Assembly (NCBI GenBank): GCA_963971535.1 | Contig: OZ020589.1 | Coordinates: 51,814,930 to 51,878,929, forward strand | Source: Notolepis coatsorum | Lineage: Eukaryota; Chordata; Actinopteri; Aulopiformes; Paralepididae | DNA length: 64,000 nucleotides | Direction: 5' to 3' | In this document: piece by piece, positions 1 through 11,557 of the stretch | Layout: the number at the start of each line of letters is the position of its first letter | Numbering within the stretch: the stretch's first letter is position 1 | Notes under the pieces: generated by a model | Databases searched by the model: none | Told to the model about the DNA's origin: nothing | Seen by the model: the letters and a program-made list of their open reading frames with translations, nothing else | Program-made: the position numbers and the translations under genes

Positions 1-820
1 AAGAGGGACCACAGAGTGAGCAGATGCCATCATACCGAGCAGGCGCATCACGGACAGCGCCGTAACCATCCTAGGACGCAACCTCCCGAGCGCGCCGAGA
101 ACATCCACTCGCCGCCGCTCTGAGAGGGATGCTCATATAGACCTTGAGCTTAGAAATAAGCCCAAGTACTTCACCCGTTGACTGGGAAGAGGAGTACTCT
201 ACTTCCAGTCTACAGCAAAACCCAGGCTGGTGAGGAATTCCACCACCTGCCTGGTATGAGACCTGGCGATCTTCTCTGACCGGCCGAGGACCAGAATGTC
301 GTCCAGGGTAAAATAAAATTCATATCCCCCGACGACGCAGAGACCTCAGCGCGGTCTCCACGCACTTGGTGAAGATGCGAGGAGCCAGAGAGTAGCCGAA
401 CGGCAGCCTCTGGTACCCGTACGTTAAGCCCTGAAAAGAAAGCATAGGTATGTCCTAGGAGGGAAGATCGGGATGTGAATACGCATCCTACAGGTCTATG
501 GAGGTGAACCAGTCCCCCACCTGACAGTACTTAACAGGTGGGTGACGGTCAACATTCTGAACCTTCCATGGGACAAGTCCAGTATGGGTCTGACACCCCC
601 CCCCCCCCCCCCGATTTCTCGGGCACCAGAGAATATCGGGAGGAAATGCCGCTCATCGCGTCCTCCCATGGGACCACGACGACGGCCTGCTTCGCCGCCA
701 GAGAACGAATCTCCTCGGCCAGGGCTGTCACCGCCGCGGACTCTGATAATAGAGTCTGTACCAAACCCAAAAACGGAGGGCGGGGGGTGTGCAAACTGTA
801 ACACAAGCGCCGCCCTCAGT
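1..820 (-). pseudogene. DIRS reverse transcriptase, frameshifted fragment
   Basis: In successive minus-strand frames one can read the usual DIRS order: a linker ending in SRYSLVPEK, then VRPILDL, FRMLTV, GDWFTSIDL, YQRLPFG, SLAPRIFTKCV and the catalytic LDDILVLGR (opposite about 283-309). A run of 17 C on the plus strand (596-612) sits exactly where the frame changes between PEK and VRPILDL. At least one more frameshift and stop codons follow, so no active enzyme can be made. The order and wording of the motifs match DIRS1/Ngaro-type RT and not gypsy or LINE RT. The thumb, RNase H and recombinase parts are outside the window. Confidence 0.82.
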
Positions 821-1431
821 GTTCTCTCCATCCACACCGACTGTAGCCATACGTGGTAAAATTCCAAAGCGCCCCCGCCGCCAACTGCCGCTGGTCCGCT
901 TGGAATCGTAGATAGGTGGCCCGGTCCCTCCCGCTGTGCGTTGTCAACCCTGGTCTCGCCAACCGCGCGAGCAGGGTGTCTCGTGGAGCCGGGATATCGC
1001 ACCCTGACTATACCAACGAGGCAATCGCACCCAAGGGGGGGACCCCGACAGCGGTCTGATACGGGGGGAGCGGCCATCACCCCTGGTGACATAGGCTCCC
1101 CCGCTGAGCTTCTTCCCGGCTTAGCTTGCTGAGGACAGCCTGCTCTGCAGCTGGACATGCAAGGCGTGTGGTCCCCACACTGCCCGATAGGGTGGGTCCC
1201 GTAGCCCTGTAGTGATATTACTACCACCCAAACCACACGTGCCTGACTGACCACCGCCGGTCTTCCGGTCGGGGGAGGCACTAACATGATACCCGGCCTG
1301 GTGAGGGCGGGGCTGGGGGAACTCACACTGCGACCTCCTGGGCCTCGAGTTCCCCCGCTGACAGCCTTCTTCGTCAACAGACACAACACCAGGCTCACCA
1401 AACACAGACGCAGAACGTGTGGTGTGGGAGC

Positions 1432-2307
1432 CAGGGTTTCCATTCGAAAAAATTGTTGCCGGTCTCAGGGTCCGGTAGATTTAAATCTACCGGTCAAATA
1501 AGAGAAATTCCGGTCAGAGTTTATTGAGCTTAAAAACAATTGATAGGTAGGCTATATAAAGAATAACATCCTCAAGATTTATAATATTTTAACTTAAAAC
1601 TAGGCTACTTTTGCGTATAGTCATTATATTCCAAATAAAATAAGTCCCGAGACTCCGTGCTGCTGCAGACTTTAAATCAAATAGGTGTCTGTGGGCAGTC
1701 GCCCGACATTAATAAACAGCAGTCTGTTATAATCACATTTTTATGAGCTAACGAATTCCGTTATATTGGACATTTGTATTAATTATATCAAGCGAAGAAC
1801 TAAGAAATTTGGCAGAGAGAGACGGCAACATTATCGTGGTTGCGTGATGACTCTCTCCACCTCCCAACAACTTATTTGCGGGAGTAGGGCGCTGCAGAGC
1901 AGCAGATTCAGCTGTATTCAGGCTCTATCTTGGGACCGCTCAACAGCGCCCCCCACCCAACAGCTGAATTGCCAATGGCTGAATTGGAGTACTGCACTCT
2001 GCCGGTACAGATGGGTGGGTTATGGTGGATTCTGCGGCTCTGCAGCTGCATGCAGTCGCAAATCTAGCAGCAAGTTCCCGCATTATTATACCTGCTTGGT
2101 GAAGCAACGATGAAACAAATGTAATGATTGTTTCGTTCATCGCATAGGCTATTTAATTTTAGCCTATTTTAATACAATTCAAATGATCAAATTGTGCTTA
2201 GAGGGAATTATTTTCACCGGACATTAAGACCGGAGAGATTAAATATGTCGGACTTCAACAGATTTTGCCGGTCAAATACCGGTAATTACCGGCTAACGGA
2301 AACGCTG
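1432..2307. mobile_element. hAT-like non-autonomous element, 876 bp
   Basis: The ends are imperfect inverted repeats beginning CAGGGTTTCCATT and, read inward from the other side, CAGCGTTTCCGTT. An exact 8-bp direct repeat GTGGGAGC lies on both sides (1424-1431 and 2308-2315), as expected for hAT insertion. It is inserted in the DIRS copy, so it is younger than that element. The interior contains repeated CCGGT motifs near both ends and no coding frame of note. Confidence 0.88.
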
Positions 2308-3939
2308 GTGGGAGCCGCTTGACAGCACAGCATTCTCACAGGCAGACCCAGGCCTAGTTAGCAACTGGGTGTCAGCCCCTGTCCCCATGAGAAGCGAAAC
2401 GTGGGGCCGCTTATGCTTCACTGGAAGCACGCGGCCCGCAGCCAAAGGGAACAAATCAGAGCCTTGTGTCTCGTAGCGTAGCAGGGGGGAGTAACCGGAG
2501 AGCGTGCTAGACACAGCTAGACGGTGATGGTTTTTTAGGGCATGCTCATCTAATGTAGCCGATCCCTCGGGCCGGCGAGGCTGTCGGCCTTGTGATCACC
2601 TGTTTTCTTTGTGTACAGTGTATCTCAGTCGGGGGCCTCGCCGCAGCCGTTGGCGAGGCCGTGCTCTCACCTCTGGCTGCGCGGTGTGGGGCAGCATGGA
2701 GCCCAGGTCAAATACCGCCTACGCCTCCGCGGACAGACCAAGGTCCACCCGCGGAGAGGGGAACCCCGAGGAGGAGACCTCTCCCCTCCTCAAGGGAAGA
2801 TTGCTCCAACAAAAAATGCCTGTGAACAACCGTTGACAGCATCCTAGCCCTCCCTGCGGTTAAAGCTGAATAACCTCAAAACCTCACGCGATGGTTTTGA
2901 CGTCGGCTGGCCCTAAGGCCCCACCACCCGACACAATTATTTACAGAAAAACAGCCAATTGAGCAATGTTGCCAGTCGCTGCTAAATTATGTACCGTGGC
3001 GATATAGGCTTCATCAGCCCACCAGCCACCTGCCGGGCCAACTCGCCTCATAGCGTCTGCCGGGCGGGACACCGTTCCACCATGTCAGGGCAAAAGACCG
3101 ATGCCGCCTGCTTCACTAAGCACGGAACACCAGTGGTGGCTGCAGACCAAAGTCTACTACTAGTGAAACACTGCCTCACTAGTAGTCATGTAACAACCTC
3201 CACTGCGGTGTGCACCCATGAAGGGATAAATCAATGAATGAACGAAAACTCTATTAACATATTGCAGAATGGGCTAGCCCAATACACACACTTGTTAAGG
3301 GGATGCAGACCAGAGAAAACGTTAGTCCTGTCCACATCAGGGACCCCCATTTTCAATTCATAGATTCACAAAAAGCACACCTGCCCTGAGCCTCAGCCCA
3401 TCCACCCATGTAAATGGTAAACAAGCCCCCGTTAAACCCCCAACATTAGACACCGATTGACCATCAGCATGAATGGTTAAGAGGAGGGAAGACAGTAAAG
3501 ACAGCCCTCGGCGGGGAACATGGGAACGGCGCCCTAACATTGTAGCATTACCATTAGCTGTGCGTGCTAGGATACTTGGAAAACATCCAAAAGAGAGTCA
3601 TGTTTTCCCAAATATCCAGCCCCCCGCGCCAATACATCACTCGGTCGTCTCACGAGACAACGAGCAGTATTACCCATGCTAGTATCAATGCCTGATAGCG
3701 CAGGCCCTACCTGTGCACGACTTAGCTCGACTGCTAACCGTCGCGCGACGTCCCTCGGTCCACTGTCACGAGACGAGGAAACCCAGGACAGGACCGCTGC
3801 GCTGTTAGGATGTGCCGAGAAGATTCCGGGGGCTGGTGAACTTCTGGCGAATACCCAACATTGTGTAATATCTCCCTACTTCCATAACAAGCAGTTCACG
3901 AAGTGCACTGCTACTTCCGCATTTTTGGAAACGAAATGA

Positions 3940-4062
3940 GGAGGGTGAGCGTGACCATTTCCGGCGTCAAATAGGGAGACGCATGGGAGTTGCTTGGTCA
4001 CGTGCAAGTGGGTGCATTTGTTTGTTTCGCGTGCATGCTAGGTGCGTGGAGATAAGAGGTAG
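3940..4062. repeat. Remnant of DIRS inverted terminal repeat
   Basis: The segment with GGGTGCATTTGTTTGTTTCG and GTGGAGATAAGAG is a diverged copy of the inverted terminal repeat seen intact at 51908-52000 and 54090-54198. It stops abruptly at about 4062, where a sequence starting GGGCTGGGCGATATATCG begins. The end of the element has been lost. Confidence 0.7.
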
Positions 4063-4588
4063 GGCTGGGCGATATATCGAGTATACTCGATGTATCGTGG
4101 CTTGTTCTACGTGAGATGTAGTAAATTGCTATATCGTGAACATCGAGTATTAGCCGTCAGTTTGCCGCCGCGGGTAAAAACAAACTATCAACACGGACCG
4201 ACTTGCTTTAGCGCAGCGTTTTCCTCTCATTTCATTATAGACACAGACCAATGCGGACCTTCAATGATGAGCAATTGTCATTTCATTAGACATAGACCAG
4301 CTCAGACCTTCAATTGAATTGAATTGAGCAACTGGCTAACGTTAGCCGCTGTTAGCTTCTCAGCTAACGCTAAACTATCTAACTAACGTGACCCCGCGAT
4401 ACCATTTCCATTAGTGAGGAAATGGGGGGGGGGGGGGGGTATATTGATGAGGCTTGACAACAGGTCCAAAGATAACATTTATTGGCAATTTGTTTCTTTA
4501 TATCGCTTCCTCCAGCTTCCAACTGTGGTGACAAAATGCAATCCTGGTGTGGTTAGCTACAGAGCATCAGACCGCTCAAATGCGCTCC

Positions 4589-4630
<42 letters not shown>

Positions 4631-4740
4631 TCTTCTTCTTCTTCTTCTTCTTGTATATTTCCGGCGGACTACACAACTAGGCGTATTGCCGCCCTCCACA
4701 GGACAGTGGGAGCACAATAGATTTCCAGCCCTCCCTATAT
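4063..4740. mobile_element. hAT-like repeat fragment sharing an interior with the 34-35 kb element
   Basis: It begins with GGGCTGGGCGATATATCG, a start common among fish hAT-like repeats (recalled, not searched). From about 4325 to 4600 it matches, in inverted orientation, the interior of the hAT at 34245-35447. Both carry the GCTAACGTTAGC-rich part, a G tract (4424-4439; the partner is a C tract at 35008-35022), the block with TTTATTGGCAATT and then a CT tract. The termini of the two elements differ. No convincing right end or target duplication was found here, so the boundaries are approximate. Confidence 0.55.
4587..4652. repeat. (CT)n(TTC)n microsatellite
   Basis: About 66 bases of CT dinucleotides passing into TTC trinucleotides. 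Confidence 0.95.
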
Positions 4741-4764
4741 GCTGTTATACAGCCCTGTGGCAAG

Positions 4765-6604
4765 CAGTGGCGAATTCTCCTGGAAGCCAAGGGAAGCCAT
4801 GCTTCCCCAGAAAAATATGAACAGTAAAACATTTAAATTTAAATTGAAAATTTAAATAAAAATACAAATAATATTTGTTTTATATAGTTTACAATAATAA
4901 TAAAAAAAATCATTATTTTTCATCTCTGTGTTATACTTTTTTTCTTTTTTTTTCTCCCTCTTCTCCTCACTCTCTCTAACACTGTCAGACTCACTGAGGC
5001 AGGCTGGCAGTCACTCTGTGCTCACTGCAGCTTCAGTCACTGCAGCTCAGGCAGAATAGAGAACAGAGGGCAGAGGGGAGGGGGGAGGTATCTTTTTCTA
5101 GCTTCCACCATGTGATTCATGGTTGTGGACTCCAGAACCAATTATTAGCCAATAAGATTCAAGCTTAATAAAGGGGTTCCCACGTGGGATGTATATAATA
5201 ACCAACATGTATAGACCCCACGGGCCATCTGACAGCAAAGTAGTCTAGCGTCTTCAAATTTGCCGCCCTGGGGGCGAGCCAGTCCAGAACGTTTCCACCT
5301 GATGTCCACCTAACGTGACAAACAACGTCTGGACGTCATCCCCTCGCGGGCGCGTTCGAATCCTCTAGTAGTCAAACATTAGCACTTTATTAGCAACTTA
5401 TTTTTCGCCGGCGGGACATTTACTGAGGACCAGCACAGCACACCACTGTGGATATTATGATTTAACAAATCTATCTGTCCAGGAGGATGACCACATTATT
5501 GGCCAGGTAAGCAGCCTAAGCAGTTTCTAGCTTGGATGCTAACTACTAACATTATTGTGCGACGGCTAGCTTGGTTGTAGCTGTTTGTGATAACGAGACA
5601 GCAAGCCAGGGGTTCAATACGCAGTCACTTATTCCTCCATAGTAGCCAGGTTCATTTGCACCACCAAGTACTGCTTAAAAGCTAGCGGTGGGTCCAAAAT
5701 ATATCAGATGTAGATTTCAAAGGTACCCAGCGTTCCATTAGGGTTTCACACACACAAGCGGCGGGGTTTGAAAGCTCGGCGTTGCTAATAAACATTTTAA
5801 ATCATTTTTATAAACGAGTAAAAGAATCACTGAGCTATCGCTAAAATGGCTGCTTCCGCATTTTACAGAATGAATGAATGAATAAAAACTTTATTTAACA
5901 GATTGCAGAATGGGTACAATACAGTACGGCTCAATACACACAATTGTTAAGGGGATGCAGACCAGAGAAAGACGTTTGTCTTGTTTACATCAGGGTCCCA
6001 CATTTTCAATTCATAATGACATTTATGACATATACAACATACATGACATTTATGGCATAGGGACATACATGGCAGTAGGATTGCTGGGCGCACCAGACAC
6101 GTGACAATCACAACACGTAAGTTTCACCACGGACATATGTACCTGTGATGTTTGTTTGGTTTATTTAATTCTTTTTGAGGCGTGCTGTCCTATAAATGCC
6201 AAGTAATAGTTGTTTCATGGACCAAGACCACAACAGTCTCCTCTCCTATAGTGTCAAATGTTTTATCTGCTGACAAAGCACAATACCTGTTGGTTTTTAG
6301 TTCACTCATTGTTCAGGGAAACACATTGTTAATGACATTGACGGATTGTGAATTTTGTGATTGACTCAAATTATATTTATTTGGAAAAATAAATATAGTC
6401 ACTTTATTTGAAGAGTCAAAACTGTTCTCTTGGCTTTGTTTTGTTCATAGTAGTAACGCCGCCGAGCCATACTGTACATGGTGACTGCTTGGCTTAAATA
6501 TAAAAAAAACAAAAACAAATAAAAATATTAATAACATAATTATAATTTTTTTTTTATAACTTTTTTTTGGCATCCTCTGTTATTTTACCCACGCGACGCC
6601 ACTG
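4765..6604. mobile_element. hAT-like element, 1.84 kb
   Basis: The ends are CAGTGGCG and CGCCACTG. The flanking 8-mers are GTGGCAAG (4757-4764) and GCGGCAAG (6605-6612), a target duplication with one mismatch. The interior has no transposase frame and contains a separate retroposon tail (5871-6110). The short terminal match and the imperfect duplication make this less certain than the other hAT calls. Confidence 0.6.
5871..6110 (-). repeat. 3' tail of a non-LTR retroposon with (ATTC)n end
   Basis: On the minus strand this sequence ends in AATAAAG followed by a short ATTC repeat, as many LINE or SINE 3' tails do. About 130 bp of it, including the GGTCTGCATCCCCTTAAC and CCCATTCTGCA motifs, also occurs inside all three DIRS copies (near 3222-3360, 52620-52760 and 63100-63200). 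The parent family was not identified. Confidence 0.6.
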
Positions 6605-6617
6605 GCGGCAAGCAGGA

Positions 6618-6620
<3 letters not shown>

Positions 6621-6704
<84 letters not shown>
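6621..6704. repeat. (TC)n microsatellite
   Basis: About 84 bases of uninterrupted TC directly upstream of the Tx1-like LINE. Confidence 0.97.
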
Positions 6705-6707
<3 letters not shown>

Positions 6708-6935
6708 GCATGCTGGGAATGAGATTGGAGAGATTGGAGAGGTTGGAGATTGGAGGTGTAGTGAGTTTTTTTCGATCTTTATCTGTCTATTTTGTTAATT
6801 TGTTTATGGGATATTGTATTATAAGTGTAGTGTTGGTTTGCTGTGTGTTTTGGTGTGTATAGGGTTAAGTGGGAGTGTTTTGTTTGTTTGGCCGCATCGG
6901 CCAGGCTGTGCTGCTGGATGACGTCAGACGCCAAT

Positions 6936-8474
6936 ATGGACTTTTCCAAAATTGGTAGAAAGCATGGTATTAAGATATCTGTTCCTAATGTGTCAGTAGA
7001 GGACTGCAGTTTGGCAGTTGGAAGTATTGTTGGACATAAAAGCATTAAATCAGCTGCGAGAATGAATCAAGGAGTAGTGATTTTTCTTGAGTGCACACAC
7101 TGGTTCAATCGGGGATAAGTGTTGGTGGGGCTTTTCTTTCTGTAGAGCCGCTCTCCACACCAGGCAGAAATGTCTTTATTTCCAACGTTCCGCCGTTCAT
7201 CAGTGACGAACTATTGAGAAGTCAACTAGCACGACATGGGAGGATAATTTCCCCTATAAGAAAAATTTCGTCTGGATGTAAATCTCCGCTTTTAAAGCAT
7301 GTTGTCTCACACAGGTTTTAATGATTCTAAACAACAGCGGAGAGGAGCTTGAGTTGGTTTTTAAGATAAAGGTTGATTATGTGGTTTTTGTGAGTTCTGG
7401 TAATTCGGGGAAGTGTTTCGGATGCGGGGAACTGGGTCATATCTCCCGAGATTGTGCGGGGAGAGGGGCAAGGCGACCTCCGCCTCAGCCCCAGGAGAAG
7501 CGTGGGGCTGGGATCAGCGCAGGTAGTGGTACAGAGGAGGGAAGAGTGTTGCAGCGCAGAGCAGAGAGCAGTGACGACAACAGAGTCCCGCTGCAGACTG
7601 CCAGCAATGTAAATAGAGTCCCTTTGCAGACCGACAGTAGCGCAGCAGATAGTATCCAGCTGCAGGGCCACAGAACCGGTGTAGCAGGTACAAAGCAGAG
7701 CCTTGGTACAGAGGAGGGAGGAGTGAGGGAAGCTGCCCCCCCCCTCAACTAGTGGCGACTGTGGGGTAACAGGGGGTGGTGCGGGTGGTGCAGGTACAGA
7801 GGAGGGAGGGGTGGGAGACGCTTTTCCCCCCTTGACCAGTGGTTGTGTAGGTAAGGAGGTGGGAATAAGAGATGCTGCCCCCCCTTCAACAAGTGGCGAG
7901 GTAACAGGGGAGAGCAGAGGTTTTTTTGTCCCCCCAAGCCCAACACCGCGTCAGGGTAAAAAAAGGGATCAAAAAAATATGACAAGTGAAGTAATAGGGG
8001 AACATTTGAATGTGGTGGACAATGTACACAGTCAGACAGTGGATGGTGTGGTGGGAAGTGATGGAGGGGTGGGCTCTCAGGATAAGGAAGGAGTGACAAG
8101 TTTGGTCAAAGAGAGTCAGGAGGGTGTAGAAGACACAGGTTGAAGTTGAAAAACAATGGGGTGAGATTGAAAAACAATGGGGGGATGACATTTCAAGTGT
8201 TGAGGAAGATGAGTTCCCAAATGCTTCTCAAGTGTCTGATTCACAACGGAAAAAATGTTATGCAGTCAGGCAGATACAGAATTTCCTGCACACAACAAAA
8301 AATTTGAGAAGTGTCAAAGTGGAAGATTTTTTTGAAGATTTGGAGATGTTTATTTTTTCAGCAAGGACTCAAATGAGGTCGAAGAACAATGGGGGGTACA
8401 CTTCCCAGGAAGTTTTTAGACTGAGAAAGATTGTGAAGAAGCTCAGAAAACTGGATAATATAATGTTACCATGA
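6936..8474 (+). pseudogene. Tx1-like LINE ORF1 protein (RNA-binding, CCHC), frameshifted
   Basis: ORF1 proteins bind the LINE RNA and act as nucleic-acid chaperones. A start at 6936 gives MDFSKIGRKHGIKISVP. Downstream fragments in other frames give NVFISNVPPFISDELL (an RRM-like segment, about 7170-7215) and GCKSPLLKHVV. Then comes the zinc knuckle CFGCGELGHISRDC at about 7417-7458, followed by a long low-complexity Q/G/E-rich linker. A C-terminal helical part includes VKVEDFFEDLEMF and SQEVFRLRKIVKKL, ending at 8474. At least three frameshifts break it. The domain order fits ORF1 of fish Tx1-like LINEs as I know them; no search was done. Confidence 0.68.
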
Positions 8475-8479
8475 TAATG

Positions 8480-8800
8480 GAGCTTCTGATGTGTGGAGCC
8501 TGGCTGGACATTCAGGAAGGAGTAGACCTGGGCTTGGACAGTGTCTGCAAGCAGTTGGGACAATGACACTGAAAGATGTTGTGAATGTAGCCGGGTCAGA
8601 GGAAGTGGCTTCTTTATTGGGGCTGAGGACGGCCTGTCACAACAGGGTCTGTCTGGACGATTGGACTGAAGCGCGGAGCGTCGGGGAACAATACCTGTTG
8701 CAGGATTATTTCGGTGGAACGGAAGTTCCTGATGAAGGGGATCTTTTTTTTCATGAGCTGGATATAAAAACTGACACAAATGGACTGACGGGACCCTTTT
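8480..8800 (+). pseudogene. Putative C-terminal end of Tx1-like ORF2
   Basis: The open frame reads through LKDVVNVAGSE and VASLLGLRT to LLQDYFGGTEVPDEGDLFF, which resembles the C-terminal tail of Tx1-like ORF2 proteins. The frame continues into the run of N. It is not the protein of the L2-like RT on the other side of the gap, so the apparent long frame that spans the gap is artificial. Confidence 0.5.
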
Positions 8801-9000
8801 NNNNNNNNNNNNNNNNNNNNNNNNNNNNNNNNNNNNNNNNNNNNNNNNNNNNNNNNNNNNNNNNNNNNNNNNNNNNNNNNNNNNNNNNNNNNNNNNNNNN
8901 NNNNNNNNNNNNNNNNNNNNNNNNNNNNNNNNNNNNNNNNNNNNNNNNNNNNNNNNNNNNNNNNNNNNNNNNNNNNNNNNNNNNNNNNNNNNNNNNNNNN
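8801..9000. other. Assembly gap, 200 N
   Basis: Exactly 200 unknown bases, probably a standard-size gap. The flanks belong to two different LINE families, so the join may be a nested insertion or a misassembly. Confidence 0.99.
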
Positions 9001-9578
9001 AGGATCAGGATAACAGAACATGAGCTCAGGAGGACCTTTAAGAAAGTGAATATCAGGAAGGGAGCAGGACCGGACGGTATCCCCGACCGCATCCTAAAAG
9101 TCTGTGCCGACCAATTGGCCCCGATATTCACTGACATATTCAACCTGTCCTTAGAACAGGCTGTCATCCCCACCTGTCTGAAGAAGTCCACCATTATCCC
9201 TGTACCCAAAAAAGCTTGCCTCAATGACTATCGCCCTGTAGCTCTCACCTCCATAGCCATGAAGTGCTTTGAGAAGCTTGTGAAGGGCTACATCTGTTCC
9301 TCCCTCCTCATCAACCTGGACCCCCTGCAATTTGCATATCGTCCCAACAAGTCCACGGAGGACGCCATAGCCCATGTGCTGCACACAGCAGCTTCACACC
9401 TGGACAAGAGGCAGGGGAACTATGTGAGAATGCTATTCAACTACAGCTCAGCATTCAATACCATAGTCCCCTCCAAATTCGTAGCCAAGCTCAGGGACCT
9501 GGGCTTGAACTATGACCTCTGCCAGTGGGTCTTGGACTTCCTGACGGGAAGACCCCAGGTGGTGAGAGCAGGCAACTG
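9001..9578 (+). pseudogene. L2-like LINE reverse transcriptase, truncated
   Basis: The frame includes [57 protein letters not shown] and [17 protein letters not shown]. It is a close relative of the fuller copy at 30130-31774. Compared with that copy it lacks KSKP before ACLNDY and an aspartate-containing codon in MLFIDYSS, where it reads MLFNYSS. It loses homology after GNCT at about 9578, before the catalytic FADD region, so it is inactive. Confidence 0.85.
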
Positions 9579-9884
9579 CACACCCATGCGTCGAATACGC
9601 CCCACAGCGCAAACACACCCACATGCAGGCACCCGCGAGGTCCGTGCGAGAACAGCGTGCGTGGCCGGGCACACCGAGCTCACGCCCCGGGTAGACCAGA
9701 CGTGCACGAAGTCCCGCGCGGGTTCCGTACGAGATCGCGCGTGTGTCCTGGCACACCGAGTCCGACTTCAGAGCGCACGGACGACAGACTGCAGCGCGAG
9801 CCCTCTCTCTCTCTCCCTCTCTCTCTCTGTTGTGATTTTTGGTTAGGGCCTACACAACATGCCTATAGAATACAGGCTATTTAT
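9579..9884. other. CpG-rich unassigned sequence
   Basis: This GC- and CpG-rich stretch contains repeated CGCG and CACCGAG motifs and ends in a short CT tract. No gene, RNA or repeat family was recognised. It begins exactly where the LINE reverse transcriptase is cut off. Confidence 0.4.
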
Positions 9885-9888
9885 ATTT

Positions 9889-10276
<388 letters not shown>

Positions 10277-11289
10277 ACCATAATTAGCTCTCAGGAAGCA
10301 AATAAAACATGTAAATAAAACGTTTGTCATTATTAGTAGGTTTGGTTATATAGGTGACAAGGTGGATTGACTTAACACATTCGGGGCCATTGGGATGCGT
10401 CTAATAAATCTCTAGAGGACCGGCAAATGTAAACAGACGTGGGGCTGTTTGTAGAGCTAAATCTATATTTTATAGTATTGCTATCTGTCCATTCTCATTG
10501 TCAATTGAGTCCATAAACCGTCCCTTCAAAATGAATAATCATCAATACGTTCTCATTTTATAGCGCTGTGAATATAAGCGTTATACAGGATTTGGTCTAG
10601 TATATTTTCTGGAAGGCTAGATAAAGGGCTACTAGCTGCTAACGTTATATCCAATGGCATTTCCGTTATACAGGTGCTACAGTTAAAACTCAAACTGCAT
10701 ATGATCGGCACGATCCTCAAGCATGTATGCATGAAAGGGGGGGGGGGGGGGGGGAGGGGGGCGAGGGACGTTGTTTCTTATTATTGATTACCAATAACCG
10801 TGTTCGTCTAACTAGCCACATAGGCCGATCGTATCGTATCATAACAAGGCTCGATCGGGCTGTAATTTACGTGAAAAAGATTGTACCATGAGCCGGTTGG
10901 ATTCCCCCGAGCATTTCCCCGTTATCGATCGCCATCTGGTAGATCGATATGTCCATTGGCTGATGATAAATCCCCTTATTGCATAGTGAAATCCGCAATT
11001 CAAAACGTATCCCATGCAACAGACAATAGCTATCGCTTCAGATGAGTAGAAAACTACATTAGAGATCCAAAAAAGAAAAAGGACAACTTCTGCCACAGGG
11101 AACACTCTATTATCGCGATAGCGCCCCTAAGAGGATCTGGCCGGTAATGCACGTTGGCGAATTCAAAGAGTAGGGTAAATCTGCAGTGCCGCTCGGCGAC
11201 CTTGAATAGTTATTAAAATGGAATAAAAGCAATAACAACTTGCCACGGATATATCCGTGCTTCTGTCCACAACGGGTGGAATCGACAAA
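10277..11289. other. Unassigned unique-looking sequence with a G tract
   Basis: No gene or known repeat was recognised. It contains a run of 18 G at 10737-10754 followed by more purines to about 10767. Confidence 0.4.
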
Positions 11290-11332
11290 CAGATAGACAA
11301 ACAGACAGACAGACAGACAGGCAACCAGATAT

Positions 11333-11431
<99 letters not shown>

Positions 11432-11487
11432 GGCAACCAGATATATAGACAGATAGACAAGCAAACAAACAAACAGACAGACAGACA
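11290..11487. repeat. (GACA)n tetranucleotide array
   Basis: About 200 bp of GACA repeats. The phrase GGCAACCAGATATATAGAC occurs twice, near 11321 and near 11432, bracketing the pure middle part. Confidence 0.95.
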
Positions 11488-11557
11488 CTGGGGGTTGGGC
11501 GGGGTACTACTAAGTATAGTAATATGGTTTATTTGCATTGGGAAAGATACATACACA

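Larger units (their letters stand above)
1..4062 (-). mobile_element. DIRS-type retrotransposon, decayed, 5' part (copy C)
   Basis: Read on the minus strand, this stretch runs from a partial inverted terminal repeat (about 3960-4062) through a decayed gag region into a reverse transcriptase that leaves the window at position 1. It is homologous along most of its length to the plus-strand copies at 51885-54242 and 62096-64000. For example, the same sequence around the gag region (about 2400-3950) reappears there in reverse orientation. A hAT element (1432-2307) splits it. DIRS elements use a tyrosine recombinase instead of an integrase; that gene would lie beyond the window. The element's left end is cut off at about 4062, where the terminal repeat stops in mid-sequence and hAT-like DNA begins. 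Confidence 0.82.
6705..8800 (+). mobile_element. Tx1-like (L1-clade) LINE, internally deleted
   Basis: A broken ORF1 with a CCHC zinc knuckle is followed within about 15 bases by what looks like the C-terminal end of ORF2. The endonuclease and reverse transcriptase that normally fill the several kilobases between them are absent. The element then runs into the assembly gap. Its 5' leader directly follows the TC array. Confidence 0.62.

Noticed and set aside
4063-4740. Complete hAT element with right end near CCAGCCCTCCCTA
   Set aside because: The right end is only weakly complementary to the left and there is no 8-bp duplication, so I kept it as a fragment.
8491-9846. One 451-residue protein reading through the gap
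   Set aside because: The two sides belong to different LINE families and the middle is N; the frame agreement is accidental.
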